The notes: generated from the sequence alone by a model not told the origin. Positions 37,014 through 46,261 are shown, numbered from the stretch's first letter. The stretch is DNA of 64,000 nt from Io17-Chloro-G2 sp963663135 (GCA_963663135.2 CAXXRM010000005.1:372001-436000), one strand, 5' to 3'. Made by a program: numbers and translations.

Positions 37014-37900
37014 ATGGAATTCGCAGACCTGAATGAAATCAACCTCCGCACCGCATGGCCGGACGAAGCCCACGACTTCACCCCCTGGCTATCCCAGAAC
37101 CTGAACCGCCTCTCCCAGGCCATTGGAATACCAATGGAACTCGAGGACACGGAAGTAGCCGTCCAAGAGTTCTCGGCCGACATTCTAGCCAGGAATCCCA
37201 CCGACAACACTCTCATTCTGATCGAGAACCAGCTGGAGCCGACCGACCACACGCACCTTGGTCAGATCTTAACCTACCTCGCAGGGCTCAATGCTCAGAC
37301 CATAATCTGGATAGCCCGGAACTTCCGGGAACCTCACCTCTCCGCGGTCCGTTGGCTGAACACCCACACCTCAGACCCATTTGGTTCTTCGCAGTCCAGG
37401 TCAAGGTAGTGCGAATCGGAAACGACCAGGCCTCCCCCGTATCCCCGATCTTCGAGGTCCTGGAGAAGCCAAACGAATGGGACCGGAAGATCGCCGACAC
37501 GAAAGATGGGGCACTGAACGAACTCCAGCGGTTCCGACACGACTTCTGGCAGTCATACGCCCAACAATACCCGGAAGATATCCAACTCAACCCCAACTTC
37601 ATCGACAGCAACGTCTACCACAGGATGAACGGGCTGTTCGTCTCCCAGTACCTGGCCCAAGGGGAGGTTGGAGTCTACCTTCAAAAAGAAAACCGCCGGT
37701 ACACGGACGAAGACCGAGAGCGCATTCAGACACACGAGGTAAAACTCAACGAACAAGGGATTACCGCCGGGCCAAACTCCCAACACGTCGGCACCAACCT
37801 CTCAATAAATACCCGAGACCAAGCAAACTGGTCCCAGATGAGGGAATGGCTGCACGATACGCTAAGAAGATTCCGGGAGATACTTGAGAAAGAAACCTAA
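37014..37900 (+). pseudogene. DUF4268-type (PD-(D/E)XK-like) protein, frameshifted
   Basis: Two frames together make one protein of about 295 residues. Frame one (from ATG 37014) reads EINLRTAWPDEAHDFTPWLS, FSADILARNPTDNTLILIEN and QLEPTDHTHLGQILTYLAGL, the N-terminal nuclease-like domain with an acidic strand and IENQ in place of the usual ExK. At about 37378 the frame slips, and IWFFAVQVKVVRIG continues in another frame, followed by the DUF4268 region (NELQRFRHDFWQSYAQQY). Such proteins accompany restriction and defence genes. A single net one-base loss explains the break. Confidence 0.72.
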
Positions 37901-38242
37901 TCCGAAGAAAGCTTGAACGCCCGGGCATGTGTGCGGGCCCAGGGTGAGAAATGCGAAGTTCCCCCCGTTCCCCAGGAGTTCACCAGCCATGTTGCCTAGA
38001 ATACGCCGGGAAATGAAAGTTCGAAAAGCGCACTCGAATGAGTAGTGCAATCCTCTTCTCTTCCCTGACAGAGATTGATCGACGCCCGAGCCGGAAATCA
38101 CCTAAAATGACGAGGCAGCGAGAGAACCGCTCTAGCTTGGGCCCCCGACGGCGATGGCCGCTCAAACTGTGGGGAGAATGAGCGGCCCCTTTTGGGAAAC
38201 AACCCCAAGGGCCCATCGACCAACCCGCCACAATAAACCTGC
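37901..38242. other. Intergenic region, no gene seen
   Basis: About 340 bp without a credible frame on the plus strand. Minus-strand frames are antisense shadows with high Arg/Ser content. No repeat or hairpin stands out. Confidence 0.4.
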
Positions 38243-38890
38243 ATGGCGACCAAACCTCGGGATAACACCATTTCAATCGGGTCGAAGACCATGGTCAACT
38301 TCAACCGCATCCAACACCACATAACCCAGAGATACGAGTCTACGAGACTCTGCGACGGACAACCTGCCGGCGAAGCAGATATCTCCGCGATCAACCTGGA
38401 AGCACTCAGAGAGGCCAGATACCAGGCCACCCTGTGCCCAAGCTGCCAGCAAAATCTGGGACAGCAATCGGTCACCCTAAGAGTCCCCCGTTACCGGAAT
38501 AACGACCAGACCCTCGCCCACCTATACACTGTGCCCGTCCAATACGACTTCGACGACATCCGCAATTGTCCCCACTGCCTGGAGAATCCTGGGGAAAGAA
38601 ACTGCGGGGCGTGGGAGAACGCGAGAGAGGGTGTCAAGGTCCTACACCAGGAGGCCAGACGAATCGCCAGGAACGTCGAGGAAATGGCCGACGCAACTGG
38701 TAGCAAACCGGCAAATCTCTACGAGTTCGTGGACGGCACCGTGGCCTACTTCGCCTTAGATGCCCCGCCGTGGCAGGAGGCCGAAGACTTGGTTGGGACA
38801 GACCTGGAGAGGGCCAGAAGGATCCTTGACGAGAGAGCAACCCCGGGCGGCAAGGCAGGTTGGCCGCAAACCCAACCGGCCAGCCCCTGA
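38243..38890 (+). CDS. Uncharacterised protein with two CxxC pairs
   Basis: A 215-residue protein of no recognised family. CPSC (near residue 65) and CPHC (near residue 111) flank a 45-residue strand-rich segment (VPVQYDFDDIRN), consistent with one zinc site. The C-terminal half is helical (EGVKVLHQEARRIARNVEEM, a likely coiled coil). There is no membrane segment. An alternative start at Met17 (MVNFNRIQHH) is possible because the first ATG lacks a strong ribosome-binding site. Position in the island suggests a cargo gene, but function is unknown. Confidence 0.6.
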   Translation: MATKPRDNTISIGSKTMVNFNRIQHHITQRYESTRLCDGQPAGEADISAINLEALREARYQATLCPSCQQNLGQQSVTLRVPRYRNNDQTLAHLYTVPVQYDFDDIRNCPHCLENPGERNCGAWENAREGVKVLHQEARRIARNVEEMADATGSKPANLYEFVDGTVAYFALDAPPWQEAEDLVGTDLERARRILDERATPGGKAGWPQTQPASP

Positions 38891-38953
38891 ACCCGAGATG
38901 TGCTTCTCAACCATGACACCCCTTCGAATCCCCGCCGGCATAGCTGAACTCGA

Positions 38954-39631
38954 TTGAGCCCAAACGATATCTTCAAACTACTGAGCACCGACCGGTTCGG
39001 CGCTTACGCCATGTCTGCGGACCAGGTCATCCTGTTCTGGAACTCGGGGGCCCAGCGAATTCTCGGGCACTGGAGCAATGACGTCCTGGGGCGCCGGTGC
39101 TACGAAGTCCTATCGGGGCTGGCTCTCGGAGGATTTACCCCGGGGCGCTTGGATGGGTGTCCGTCTATCTGTGATTTCCGGGCAGGTCTGGCGCCTACCC
39201 CAATCCAACTCCGCACGCTCTGCGCGTCGGGCCAACGGAAGCTTGTGGCTCTGACTACCATGGTGGTTGCTGGTGTCCTGGAAGATGGCCCTCTTCTGGC
39301 GCACCTGTTCCACGACGCCACGGACGAAAATGAGTCGGCGGTAGTCGCCAGCGCAGTGCAGGATACGCTGCGGGAAAACGGCGCCCCCACCCTGCAGGGC
39401 CTAGGCGTGGCACCTCCAATGGAGAATCCCCGGGAGTTGACCCTGCGGGAACTGGAGGTGTTGCGCCTGGTCTCGCTGGGCTGGAGAACCCCGAGAATTG
39501 CGGATGAGTTGGGCCTCAGCTATCACACGGTTCGGAATCATATCCGTCACTGCCGCGGGAAGCTGGGTGCGGCCACCAAGCTGGACGCGGTGCTCACAGC
39601 CATGCGCCGTGGGATTTTGCCCGTTGTCTGA
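38954..39631 (+). CDS. PAS-LuxR transcriptional regulator
   Basis: A 225-residue regulator. Residues 8-110 form a PAS-like sensor (YAMSADQVILFWNSGAQRIL, then GRRCYEVLSG), with three Cys (positions 50-80) that could bind a cofactor. Residues 158-222 are a LuxR/GerE helix-turn-helix: LTLRELEVLRLVSLGWRTPR and LGLSYHTVRNHIRHCRGKLG. It lacks a receiver domain, so it is not phosphorylated by a kinase but senses directly. The TTG start at 38954 has no strong ribosome-binding site. Its target may be the neighbouring Cys-rich gene, 63 bp upstream, or the island. Confidence 0.82.
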   Translation: MSPNDIFKLLSTDRFGAYAMSADQVILFWNSGAQRILGHWSNDVLGRRCYEVLSGLALGGFTPGRLDGCPSICDFRAGLAPTPIQLRTLCASGQRKLVALTTMVVAGVLEDGPLLAHLFHDATDENESAVVASAVQDTLRENGAPTLQGLGVAPPMENPRELTLRELEVLRLVSLGWRTPRIADELGLSYHTVRNHIRHCRGKLGAATKLDAVLTAMRRGILPVV

Positions 39632-39682
39632 TTTACGCCAAAACGCGGGACAAGCCGGGCGCTACTCCTTCCGGACCATGCC

Positions 39683-39823
39683 ATGGTGCTGGTCAGGCTC
39701 ACATGGAAGGTGGCACAACCATCGAGGGCTGGTCAGATCGTCGTATTGATACTCGGAGTAACCGTCGGAGCAATATTTGCCGCGGCGTCCTACTCAGGTG
39801 GCGGAGAGGAGGCCTACAGTTAA
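39683..39823 (+). CDS. Small single-pass membrane protein
   Basis: A 46-residue frame with one clear membrane helix (QIVVLILGVTVGAIFAAASY), preceded by positive residues and followed by a short acidic tail GGGEEAYS. Its stop overlaps the ATG of the next small frame (TAATG). There is no strong ribosome-binding site. The helix and coupling make it more likely real than chance, but no family is known to me. Confidence 0.4.
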   Translation: MVLVRLTWKVAQPSRAGQIVVLILGVTVGAIFAAASYSGGGEEAYS

Positions 39824-39999
39824 TGACCCGGGACGAAATTGCAGAGATAAAGCGAAAATCTGAAGAACAGGCAAGTTGGGGTTTTATTAGTCGCTACGGA
39901 CGCACCGGGCGCATCACGTCTTTGCAAAACCGCAGCGAGGGCCAGACATTAGAGCCAGACATTAGAGATAGATACCCCCGACGGTTCGCTAACCGCTAA
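39823..39999 (+). CDS. Small charged hypothetical protein
   Basis: A 58-residue frame that starts in overlap with the small membrane protein: MTRDEIAEIKRKSEEQASWG, then a basic C-terminal half. It is predicted to be helical and cytoplasmic. It is supported by the overlap with the previous frame, not by homology. Confidence 0.4.
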   Translation: MTRDEIAEIKRKSEEQASWGFISRYGRTGRITSLQNRSEGQTLEPDIRDRYPRRFANR

Positions 40000-40000
40000 G

Positions 40001-40443
40001 GTGGGGGAAAACACCAATATTCATAAGACAACGAACAATGAATCACGATCCCTGACTTTTGAAGACCTTACCGCTGGCATGCTAATCACAGTGGACGGCG
40101 AGACAGGCACAAGAGAGAACGCTGAAGCTGGCCACATTCGAATAATCCCAGAAGGAGAAGGAGGATTCGATATACAACCAGGTTCGAGTTCTGGTCCTCG
40201 TATGATGCCAGTGCTACCGTAGCATCCTGGGGGCGAAGAAGCCTATGGACTAATCCTGGAACGAACACCCGTCCGAAAAGTAAGCATGGTCGCGGATTTT
40301 AGAAGCAATGGCTTTTGGGGGGTGAGGTTGGATTTTACCCGAACTCCGGTTATCCCCAGATCGGCCTCCAAAGACCATGCTGAATATCTACAGGACCCAG
40401 GCAATAACAAAGAGCAATTGCAAGGTCTGAAACGAGTCGATTG
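40001..40443 (+). pseudogene. Hypothetical protein interrupted by an in-frame TAG
   Basis: GTG 40001 opens a 73-residue frame (SLTFEDLTAGMLITVDGETG) that ends in TAG at 40220-40222. The same frame continues without further stops to 40443 (PGGEEAYGLILERTPVRKVS, GFWGVRLDFTRTPVIPRSAS). GGEEAY recurs from the tail of the small membrane protein 400 bp upstream. The continuation also runs through a weak copy of repeat family 2. It is either a decayed gene or a coincidental open stretch. Confidence 0.3.
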
Positions 40444-40673
40444 ACCACGTGTGGGCAACACTGTCGAAATTCAGTGCCGCTCCTGGATCACAGACTCTAT
40501 TTCGGCGGAACATTTCCCGGAGCATTTCCCGGAGCATTCACCCTGAGTTTCCATATTTTCCCCAGACCTGCACACGAAGGTGAAATCCTCCTACGGTCCC
40601 CTACAAATCATGGCTTGGCTTTTTGCCGAGCCAGAGCTTCGCACACCCGAATTAAGGTCTTGAAGTAGCAACA

Positions 40674-41675
40674 GTGCTCAAAATCCCCCACAAACCTTTT
40701 CCGAGAATCTTCGCCATTGGGCTGATTCTTCTGGTCATACTCCAGGCCTGCGGCAGCGCCGATGCACCGGGGGACATATTGTGTTCTGACCGAGTCACAA
40801 CCAGCTCAACGGCTCAATCGGAGTCAGCCATGGACACGCCAGCGACCACGCCGCCGGCTGTACCGAACACTCCGACAACGGAAGAGGCCAGGCCCAAGTC
40901 TGCATTTGCAAACACCTCGCGCGAAACAGACCGGGAAGTGCTGGTCACCCTCTACAATGCCACGGACGGCCCGAACTGGAGCAACAACCATAACTGGCTA
41001 AGCGACGCGTCACTCCGCCAATGGAGTGGCGTAACCACTGACAGAATCGAAGGCCGCGTCACTGAATTGGAACTCGCTAGGAATGAGTTGCGCGGTGAGA
41101 TACCGGCGGAGTTGGGCAACCTCGCCAACTTCGAAAGTTTGAACCTCGGCAGGAATAAGTTGCGCGGTGAGATACCAGCGGAGTTGGGCAACCTCGCCAA
41201 CCTGCGGACGCTGTGCCTCTACAAAAACCAGTTGCGCGGTGAGATACCGGCGGAGTTGGGCAACCTCGCCAATTTGACATGGCTGAACCTCTTCGAGAAC
41301 CAGTTGCGCGGTGAGATACCAGCGGAGTTGGGCAACCTCGCCAATTTGACATGGCTGAACCTCTTCGAGAACCAGTTAAACGGTGAGATTCCGGCGGAGT
41401 TAAGCAAACTCGTCAACCTGGAAGCGCTGAACCTTGGCTTAAACCAGTTGAGCGGGGAGATACCGGCAGAGTTGGGCAACCTCGCCAACCTGAACGTGCT
41501 AAACCTACAAGAGAACCAATTGAGCGGGGAGGTGCCGGCGGGGTTGGGCAATCTCACCTACCTGCAGAAGCTGAGCCTCGACGGAAACCAGCTCATCGGG
41601 TGTGTACCAAGCAGTTTGCAAGGCCAGTTAGACATTGGCGTTTCACACCTTGGCGGCCTGACGTTCTGTCCCTGA
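40674..41675 (+). CDS. LRR-repeat lipoprotein
   Basis: A 333-residue exported protein. The signal peptide (1-27) ends in a lipobox LVILQACG, followed by a Thr/Pro-rich linker to about residue 80. A capping segment with TLYNATDGPNWSNNHNWL and then eight or so 24-residue plant-type leucine-rich repeats follow, consensus LGNLANLxxLNLxxNQLxGEIPAE. It is anchored on the outer face of the membrane and is likely a protein- or glycan-binding adhesin. The start is GTG with no strong ribosome-binding site. The repeats are very alike at DNA level, so copy number may vary. Confidence 0.85.
   Translation: MLKIPHKPFPRIFAIGLILLVILQACGSADAPGDILCSDRVTTSSTAQSESAMDTPATTPPAVPNTPTTEEARPKSAFANTSRETDREVLVTLYNATDGPNWSNNHNWLSDASLRQWSGVTTDRIEGRVTELELARNELRGEIPAELGNLANFESLNLGRNKLRGEIPAELGNLANLRTLCLYKNQLRGEIPAELGNLANLTWLNLFENQLRGEIPAELGNLANLTWLNLFENQLNGEIPAELSKLVNLEALNLGLNQLSGEIPAELGNLANLNVLNLQENQLSGEVPAGLGNLTYLQKLSLDGNQLIGCVPSSLQGQLDIGVSHLGGLTFCP
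41080..41560 (+). repeat. 72-bp tandem coding repeats in the LRR gene
   Basis: Units of 72 bp carry a near-identical core GAGTTGGGCAACCTCGCCAA. Two neighbouring units around 41270-41370 differ at very few positions. They encode the leucine-rich repeats. Confidence 0.8.
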
Positions 41676-42017
41676 GGCCGGGCGCCCCCTGTCCTCAACC
41701 GGGGCACATCGCTCTGGAGTGCACCCGGCGCGCGGTGGCACTCCAAGTTCTCTGCGCTCTCCGTATCGTAACTCCAGTTGATTTTGGGAAGAATTGACCC
41801 CGGATTCCAGTAAGCCTTTCCCGAATTTTCACAGTCGTCAGTTTATAAGTCCAGACCAACGCCACTCTAAACCGGCGACAGGTATCCATATCCAACAAGT
41901 GGGTCAATTCTAAGTCGACGGTCAAGACAACAAGCCCATGGTGGGTCAAGTCCCCATCGGCGGAAACTGGTCAAAAGTTCTTCGGCGTTGACACGGAACG
42001 CTGGCATAAGCATGTGA
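41676..42017. other. Intergenic region, no gene seen
   Basis: No credible frame, hairpin or IS end was recognised downstream of the LRR gene. Confidence 0.4.
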
Positions 42018-42317
42018 CTACTAGCCCAACAAATCGAGGACTATCACGTTAACCCGGCCCACCGTCCTGCCCCCGACGACGGCGGCGGACCCAAGCTTCA
42101 GCCCCACCCGGAAGAGGGCAACCAATACCGAATCTCCGAGACCTGTGAGCACCTGGAGGAAGAGTCATACGACATCAGGGGCAGCGTACACCATGTTGTG
42201 GGTGCCGAGGACCTGAGCGAAGTTCTCGACAAAATGCCCGCGATTTCCAGGATGTCCATCGAGAATTACATCGGCGACGGAGTGCACATCACCTTAGAGA
42301 TTCGAAGATCAACTTAG
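42018..42317 (+). pseudogene. Hypothetical protein without a start codon
   Basis: A frame open from the TGA at 42015 to the TAG at 42315-42317. The second half reads like a true protein (GNQYRISETCEHLEEESYDI, EVLDKMPAISRMSIENYIGD, HITLEIRRST), a small alpha/beta protein. No ATG, GTG or TTG is available at its front, and the first part is made of family 2 repeat sequence (DDGGGPKLQ). It is probably a gene whose 5' end was replaced by the repeat. Confidence 0.35.
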
Positions 42318-42334
42318 GCCCCCGGGTTACTCAG

Positions 42335-42496
42335 AACCAATAAACCCGGCCCGCCGCCCTGTCCTAGGCCCGGCGGCGGGCCCAAGCTTCAGCCGCCCAA
42401 AATATGGGAATAATTCCGCCCGGAGTCCCGCCAACACCTCCGAATTTATTCCCACTATTCACGCCTCCGGGTAAAATCAACCCTCAATCCCTAATG
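42335..42496 (+). repeat. Dispersed repeat family 2, long copy B
   Basis: The second long copy, sharing the same ordered blocks as 22456-22641. It has a perfect 11-bp GC-rich stem (42348-42358 with 42372-42382). A partial third copy of the first half is at 42050-42101 (AACCCGGCCC...GGCGGACCCAAGCTTCAG). Confidence 0.65.
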
Positions 42497-42506
42497 TTAG
42501 GGGCGC

Positions 42507-42839
42507 TTACCCGGGCAGGGAATGGCATTCGTGAACTTCAATCTCGCAACCGGGCACCCCTATGTGTGGATAATTCTGCAACAGGGCTTTCGCGGCGTCC
42601 ATGTCGTCCGCCTGCAAAACCGAATACCCCAATACACCCTTATCGCTTGGCGCGCTTCCGGATTCCGAAATCTTCAATCCGCCGCTGAGGGGCGTGCCCC
42701 TGTCGATGAGAGCCTCTCCGCATGAGTCGGCCCAAGCCATCCACTTCTTCATGCCCTCCTGCATTTCCTCAGGGGAGGAAGCGGCCATCGACTCCATATA
42801 TGCAGGAGTGCTGTAGTAGATCACGAAAAACCTTCCCAT
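42507..42839 (-). CDS. YCII-related domain protein
   Basis: A 110-residue protein of the YCII/DGPF type, a dimeric alpha/beta-barrel. It opens GRFFVIYYSTPAYMESMAAS, has MKKWMAWADSCGEALIDRGT in the middle, and closes with GVPGCEIEVHECHSLPG. The buried His/Asp pair of YCII enzymes is not clearly identifiable. In SAR202-type genomes such proteins stand alone near catabolic genes. The ATG has AAGGA upstream. Function is unknown; small-molecule isomerase or binding roles are possible. Confidence 0.8.
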   Translation of the reverse strand: MGRFFVIYYSTPAYMESMAASSPEEMQEGMKKWMAWADSCGEALIDRGTPLSGGLKISESGSAPSDKGVLGYSVLQADDMDAAKALLQNYPHIGVPGCEIEVHECHSLPG

Positions 42840-43011
42840 TCCTTAAACCTCATCTTTTGTTTTGCTGGTCGCCAATCGCCACAACTGTAGCGTATGGGCT
42901 GGTCGAAATCCTTTCGTCAATGTTAGCCCTCGGGGCCCGCTCCTGCGGGTTTCGCGGCGGAAGAATTAGGGTTGCCGGTCGGTCGACTTAGGGTCTGAGC
43001 CCCCGTCCCGG

Positions 43012-43848
43012 TTAGCGGGCAAACGCGGCGGCAAGCTCGCTATCGCCTTCTGCGGATATTTGGCCGCCGGAAACGGCGGTCTCAAAATCGGTCCGGCCAT
43101 AGGCCAGAAGGGCGAAGTCGCCGGCGTCGCAGATGAAGGTGACGTCAGCCGCAGTGGTCCCGGGGGACCCGGCGGGCTCCATCCGTGCTTTGCCCTCCTC
43201 CACGACAATGTCATAGGCGCCGGGCGCGGCCCCCGTCAAGTCCCAGCGGTAGCGGGCCGGGCCGGACAGGGTCGAGCCGGGCCGGAAGAGCCGCCCAACT
43301 ACAAAGACCGGCAGCAGGTCCAACACGGCCGGCAGTCCTGCCGCGGATATCGAGGCAGTCGCTTCCAGCCTCGATTTGATGTCCCATTCGTGGACCATTA
43401 CTTCTGTGATGCGCAGGTCGACATAGGTAGACACCGAGATAACAGCGGCGGTATGGAAGCACGGTTTCTCCCAGTCCTGGTGGCCCAGTCCCGCCAGCAG
43501 TTGGTCCAGGTCGCGGCAACGACTGGCGAAGGTCGTAAGCAGTTCCTTGTCCAGTTGCTCCCGCAGGGCGATAGCCCGTTGGGCGTTAGCCTCCAGCCTG
43601 GCCGCGGGATCGGATGGGCCGGAGGGAGCGCCCCCTTTGGGAGGGGAGCTGTCGCCGGCGACGCCCCGGACAATGTTGCCGAAGTAGTTGTCGACGCCGC
43701 CGGTCAGGTGGGCCACCACGTCGCCTACCTGCCAGCGGTCGCAAGCGCTCGGCCGGCCCCAGGATTCTTCTGGCAATGCGGAGATGTAGTCCACGAATCG
43801 CTGGGATTCGGACTTAAGCAGGTGGACTCGTTGCTCGGCCAAGACCAT
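43012..43848 (-). CDS. Maleylpyruvate isomerase N-terminal (DinB-like) domain protein, TIGR03083 type
   Basis: A 278-residue protein. Residues 1-165 form a DinB-like four-helix bundle (GRPSACDRWQVGDVVAHLTG with one metal-ligand His; MVHEWDIKSR with another), as in mycothiol-dependent maleylpyruvate isomerase. Residues 185-278 form an SCP2-like C-terminal domain (ADVTFICDAGDFALLAYGRT). The family isomerises or transfers thiol cofactors in aromatic catabolism in some actinobacteria. Whether this organism makes mycothiol is unknown. The ATG has AGGAGGCGG upstream. It lies just downstream of the Rieske operon on the same strand but beyond a terminator hairpin. Confidence 0.82.
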   Translation of the reverse strand: MVLAEQRVHLLKSESQRFVDYISALPEESWGRPSACDRWQVGDVVAHLTGGVDNYFGNIVRGVAGDSSPPKGGAPSGPSDPAARLEANAQRAIALREQLDKELLTTFASRCRDLDQLLAGLGHQDWEKPCFHTAAVISVSTYVDLRITEVMVHEWDIKSRLEATASISAAGLPAVLDLLPVFVVGRLFRPGSTLSGPARYRWDLTGAAPGAYDIVVEEGKARMEPAGSPGTTAADVTFICDAGDFALLAYGRTDFETAVSGGQISAEGDSELAAAFAR

Positions 43849-43917
43849 TGCGCCGCCTCCTGGTGGTTTTGAATGCTAAGGGTCGATTGGGTGGGGGCTC
43901 TCAGGCGCACTAAAGCA

Positions 43918-43945
43918 TAACACCCCGGGAGGTCCCGGGGTGTTA
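43918..43945 (-). terminator. Terminator-like hairpin at the end of the Rieske operon
   Basis: A perfect 12-bp stem (43918-43929 with 43934-43945, TAACACCCCGGG / CCCGGGGTGTTA) and a 4-nt loop. It lies directly after the true stop (43968) of the Rieske gene. No strong T-tract follows. Confidence 0.65.
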
Positions 43946-43967
43946 GCCGTAGTTGGGCCACTCCAGC

Positions 43968-45316
43968 CTAGTCAGCCGCCGGGGCCCCCGCCAGGCCTGC
44001 GGCCTTTTCGAACTCTTCCAGGCTTTCCCAGTCGTCGGTCCGAACATTGCGGGGAAGCCCCTGCATGTCGGCGTGCCATTGGCGCCAGAAGACCCGCATG
44101 GGAAGTTCGTCGGTCTCTTCGGAAGGCCGGTGCATTCCCCGGGAGATGTCGCTCCAAGGCACTCCCCTGGCAACGAATCCCTGCTGGCATGACTCCAATG
44201 CTTCGAAGTCGTCGGGCTGCTGAAAGCCCCCAGGTCCTTGCGCGTCGAAGAATTCGTTCTGGTTGGCGTCCTTGACCTGCTCTTCGTCGTAGCTCTCTGG
44301 AACGACGGCCCAAGTGGTGAACTCGAACTCGGTGGCCGAAACGGGGTAGAAGGTCGGACCGCCCGCATCCCGTGGGCAATGGCCAGGTTCGGGTAGACCA
44401 CGAAGTTGCTTACCCCGCCCCGCTCCGGGGTCCAGCTTTCCATGTCCGGGCCGTAGCGGTTAATGAGACGGCTCCGGAACTCCTTCATCCGCCGCTCGGT
44501 GTCCTGGTCGAATACCGGGTCCACCCTGGCTCCGGGGTAGCCCTGGCCCTTGGCGCCGATGGTGAACCTGCCGAAATGTCCCCGGCCCAGGGAGATGCCC
44601 AACATCCTGTAGTTGGGCTGCTGGCTGGCCAGCCGCTTGCCCATGCCGTTCAGGTAGTGGATGAAGGAGATGTGAGTGGGCACCACGTGGTAGAAATCGG
44701 CGGTATTTTCTATCATCAACTTCCAGTTGGCCTGGACGTTGACCCGGTAGGTGCCGGGGAGCACCCGCATCCGGTCCTTCCCGGCTTGGTCCAGGAAGGT
44801 GTCCAAAAAGAGGCGGGCGTCTCCCAAGTAGGAAACGAGGCTCTCCACTTCAGGGTTGTAGCTCAGGAAGACCATGCCCCGGTAGTTCTCCACCCGCGGT
44901 GGGGGAACGAGGGAGCGCTCCTTGGGGTCGAACCCGGCGGCGTAGCCCTCTTCTTCGGGGGTCCCAACCAGTTCCCCCTGGTTGTTGAATGTCCAAGCGT
45001 GGTAGAAGCACTGGAAGAGGTTGGCGTTGCCCCGGTCTTGGCGGCACACCAGGGCTCCCCGGTGGGGGCAGGTGTTCAGGAAGACCCGCGGTACCCCGTC
45101 CTTCCCTCGGACGAACATGACCGGCCATCCCCCGACGCTGCGGCGCAGGTAGTCGCCGGGCTTGGGTATCTCGCTCTCGTGACCGACGTAGAGCCAGCAC
45201 TTCAGGAAAATCCGCTCCAGTTCCAATTGGTGGAACTCGGGCGATGTCATGGTGGAGCGGTGTACTCGGAAGGTCCCGCGCTCGCGGTCGTCTTCTATCA
45301 GTTGCTGCAAGTCCAT
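43968..45316 (-). pseudogene. Rieske oxygenase alpha subunit, frameshifted near its C-terminus
   Basis: A ring-hydroxylating oxygenase large subunit. The Rieske [2Fe-2S] ligands are CPHRG and CFYHAW (residues about 83-105). The mononuclear iron site lies in ENTADFYHVVPTH (near 206). The frame is normal to about 44355 (NLAIAHGMRAVR), where one base is missing. The correct continuation TFYPVSATEFEFTTWAVVP... ends SCQQGFVARGVPWSDISRGM and then GLPRNV..., with the stop at 43968. Without correction the frame runs to 43943 with nonsense. The restored length (about 449) equals its intact paralogue at 46377-47717. It is the last gene of the operon. It may be functional if the shift is a sequencing error. 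Confidence 0.82.
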
Positions 45317-45373
45317 GTGCCCTCTCCGCGTGGTGAATAGCTAGGGGTAGACGCAGGTCTGCTCTGACGACGT

Positions 45374-46219
45374 TTAGAATGGATAGGGCTGGCCGCCGCC
45401 TACCGGCAACACCTGGCCGGTGATGTAGGAGGCGTCGTCTGAGGCCAGGAAAGCGAACGCCGCCGCCTGCTCGTCGGGTTGGCCGGATCTGCCCATGGGG
45501 ACCTCGCGGGGCCGAATGTCCACCCGGTAACGCTCCTGGGCCTCGATCTCTTCCGGGGGCAGTTCGGTGCCGGGTATCTCGATTCCAAATGTCCCCAGGG
45601 TGACCCGGTCCTGGACCGACGTGCCGCTGGGCGCAACGCAGTTGACCCTGATTCCGAACTCGGCAACCTCCCGCGCCACCGAAGTCGCCAGCGCGATATT
45701 GCCGCCCTTGGACGCCGCGTAAGGGACCCGGAATTTTCCTACCACCGCGTGGCTCGCCACGTTTACGATAGCGCCGGAACGCTGCTCGATCATGTAGGGC
45801 AGGACGGCGCGGGTGCACCAGACGGCGGTCCAGAAATTCTTGCCGACTTCGGCCTCAATCTGGTCGGGTTCGTACAGCCAGAAGGACTGGTACCAGATGT
45901 TCCCGCCGGCGATGTTGCACAGCACGTCGATCTTGCCGTATTCCTCCTTGGTACGCTCCATCAGAGAAGCTGCGTTTTCGTACTTGGAAAGGTCGCCAAT
46001 TTTGATGATGGAGTTGGCCCCAAAGTCCCGGAGATCGTCGCAAACTGCTTGCGCCCCCACCTCGTTCAGGTCGGCGATGACCACCGAAGCGCCCTCTTGG
46101 GCCAACCGCCGGGCGGTGGCTGCGCCGATTCCCTGCCCCGCTCCGGTCACCACCGCAACCTTTCCTTCGAAGCGCCTGGCGCCTCCCGCCCTGGGGTCCA
46201 ATACTTTACCTTGAGTCAT
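45374..46219 (-). CDS. SDR dehydrogenase (cis-diol dehydrogenase-like)
   Basis: A 281-residue classical short-chain dehydrogenase. The NAD(P) loop is VVTGAGQGIGAATARRLAQE (near residue 20), followed by Asp (VVIADLNE), which favours NAD. The NNAG-type motif appears as NIAGG. The catalytic Ser is in IVNVASHAVVG and Tyr/Lys in VPYAASKGG. The C-terminal TGQVLPVGGGQPY is typical. BenD-like members rearomatise cis-dihydrodiols made by Rieske oxygenases, which fits its place between two such alpha subunits. The start ATG has AGGAGGAGGGAGG upstream. Confidence 0.88.
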   Translation of the reverse strand: MTQGKVLDPRAGGARRFEGKVAVVTGAGQGIGAATARRLAQEGASVVIADLNEVGAQAVCDDLRDFGANSIIKIGDLSKYENAASLMERTKEEYGKIDVLCNIAGGNIWYQSFWLYEPDQIEAEVGKNFWTAVWCTRAVLPYMIEQRSGAIVNVASHAVVGKFRVPYAASKGGNIALATSVAREVAEFGIRVNCVAPSGTSVQDRVTLGTFGIEIPGTELPPEEIEAQERYRVDIRPREVPMGRSGQPDEQAAAFAFLASDDASYITGQVLPVGGGQPYPF

Positions 46220-46261
46220 GCCTCCCTCCTCCTAATGAACTACGGTAGTCCCACAAAAGCA

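Noticed and set aside
41080..41560. Regular repeats that could suggest a CRISPR array
   Set aside because: The 72-bp units are in frame and encode leucine-rich repeats; there are no unique spacers of constant size between identical repeats.
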